A DNA stretch of 6,799 bases from Bacteroidota bacterium. GTDB lineage: Bacteria > Bacteroidota > Bacteroidia > Bacteroidales > Prolixibacteraceae. Both the position numbers and the translations under genes were made by a program. Each line of letters begins with the position of its first letter. Position 1 is the first letter of the stretch. Below are positions 6,735-6,799 of the stretch, one piece after another. The stretch is from the NCBI GenBank assembly GCA_030695265.1, contig JAUYTA010000884.1:1-6799 (forward strand). The letters are read 5' to 3'. The notes beneath the pieces were generated by a model. That model was given only the letters and a program-made list of their open reading frames with translations, searched no databases and was not told where the DNA came from.

Positions 6735-6799
6735 GTTTTTCTCTAACTTCGTAATCGTGACATCGTTATTTTTGAATACTCAGACATCCAATACTATCG
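6735..6799 (-). other. Coding-like stretch before the MBL gene, possible frameshifted leader
   Basis: Read in the MBL frame, the bases from 6779 down to 6735 encode VFKNNDVTITKLEKN, which runs directly into MWVVET and fits the usual first strand of this fold. A TGA at 6782-6780 closes the frame upstream, and none of these 15 codons is ATG, GTG or TTG. A second frame, open to the window edge, reads DSIGCLSIQK and stops at TAA (6768-6766); SIGC resembles a lipoprotein cleavage site. The two frames differ by one base within a run of five A on the minus strand (6773-6769). Removing one A would join them as CLSIQ-NNDVTITKL. The alternative is that the second frame is the end of an unrelated upstream gene. 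The window ends too soon to decide. Confidence 0.4.

Overview
The window looks like chromosomal DNA of a Bacteroidota bacterium, perhaps a Marinilabiliales/Prolixibacteraceae-type polysaccharide degrader. This rests on the AT-rich intergenic DNA, the absence of Shine-Dalgarno sequences, a possible Bacteroidota-type TTTG/TAnnTTTG promoter, a FecR-type anti-sigma factor, and a series of exported glycan-processing proteins. The lineage is inferred from these features, not from a database search. No RNA gene, CRISPR array, transposase or phage gene is visible.

All five genes lie on the minus strand, so transcription runs from the right edge to the left edge. From right to left they are: a metallo-beta-lactamase-fold hydrolase (6027-6734), a type-B carboxylesterase with a lipoprotein-like signal (4483-6015), a family 3 glycoside hydrolase with a lipoprotein-like signal (1941-4394), a twin-arginine-exported TIM-barrel protein of the sugar phosphate isomerase/epimerase type (760-1671), and the N-terminal 200 residues of a FecR anti-sigma factor (1-600, cut by the left edge). 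The first three are closely spaced (11 and 88 bp) and probably form one transcription unit. It ends at a large palindrome made of CACATAG heptamers (1854-1918). The TIM-barrel gene has its own promoter candidate (1717-1746) and a terminator hairpin (636-669). That hairpin lies just upstream of fecR.

Together the proteins suggest envelope-located breakdown of a substituted beta-glycoside: the GH3 enzyme removes terminal sugars, the esterase removes acyl or aryl ester groups, and the TIM-barrel protein modifies or cleaves a released sugar. FecR probably belongs to the control system of an outer-membrane uptake locus that continues beyond the left edge. The substrate cannot be read from the sequence.

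The most notable irregularity is at the right edge. The first 15 codons upstream of the annotated MBL start read like the usual N-terminal strand of that family, but they are cut off by an in-frame TGA and contain no start codon. A one-base change in an A5 run would join them to a lipoprotein-like leader in another frame, which suggests a frameshift, a recent decay or an assembly error. The second notable feature is the heptamer palindrome, which looks like a dispersed intergenic repeat. I did not find a convincing new multi-gene system in this window.
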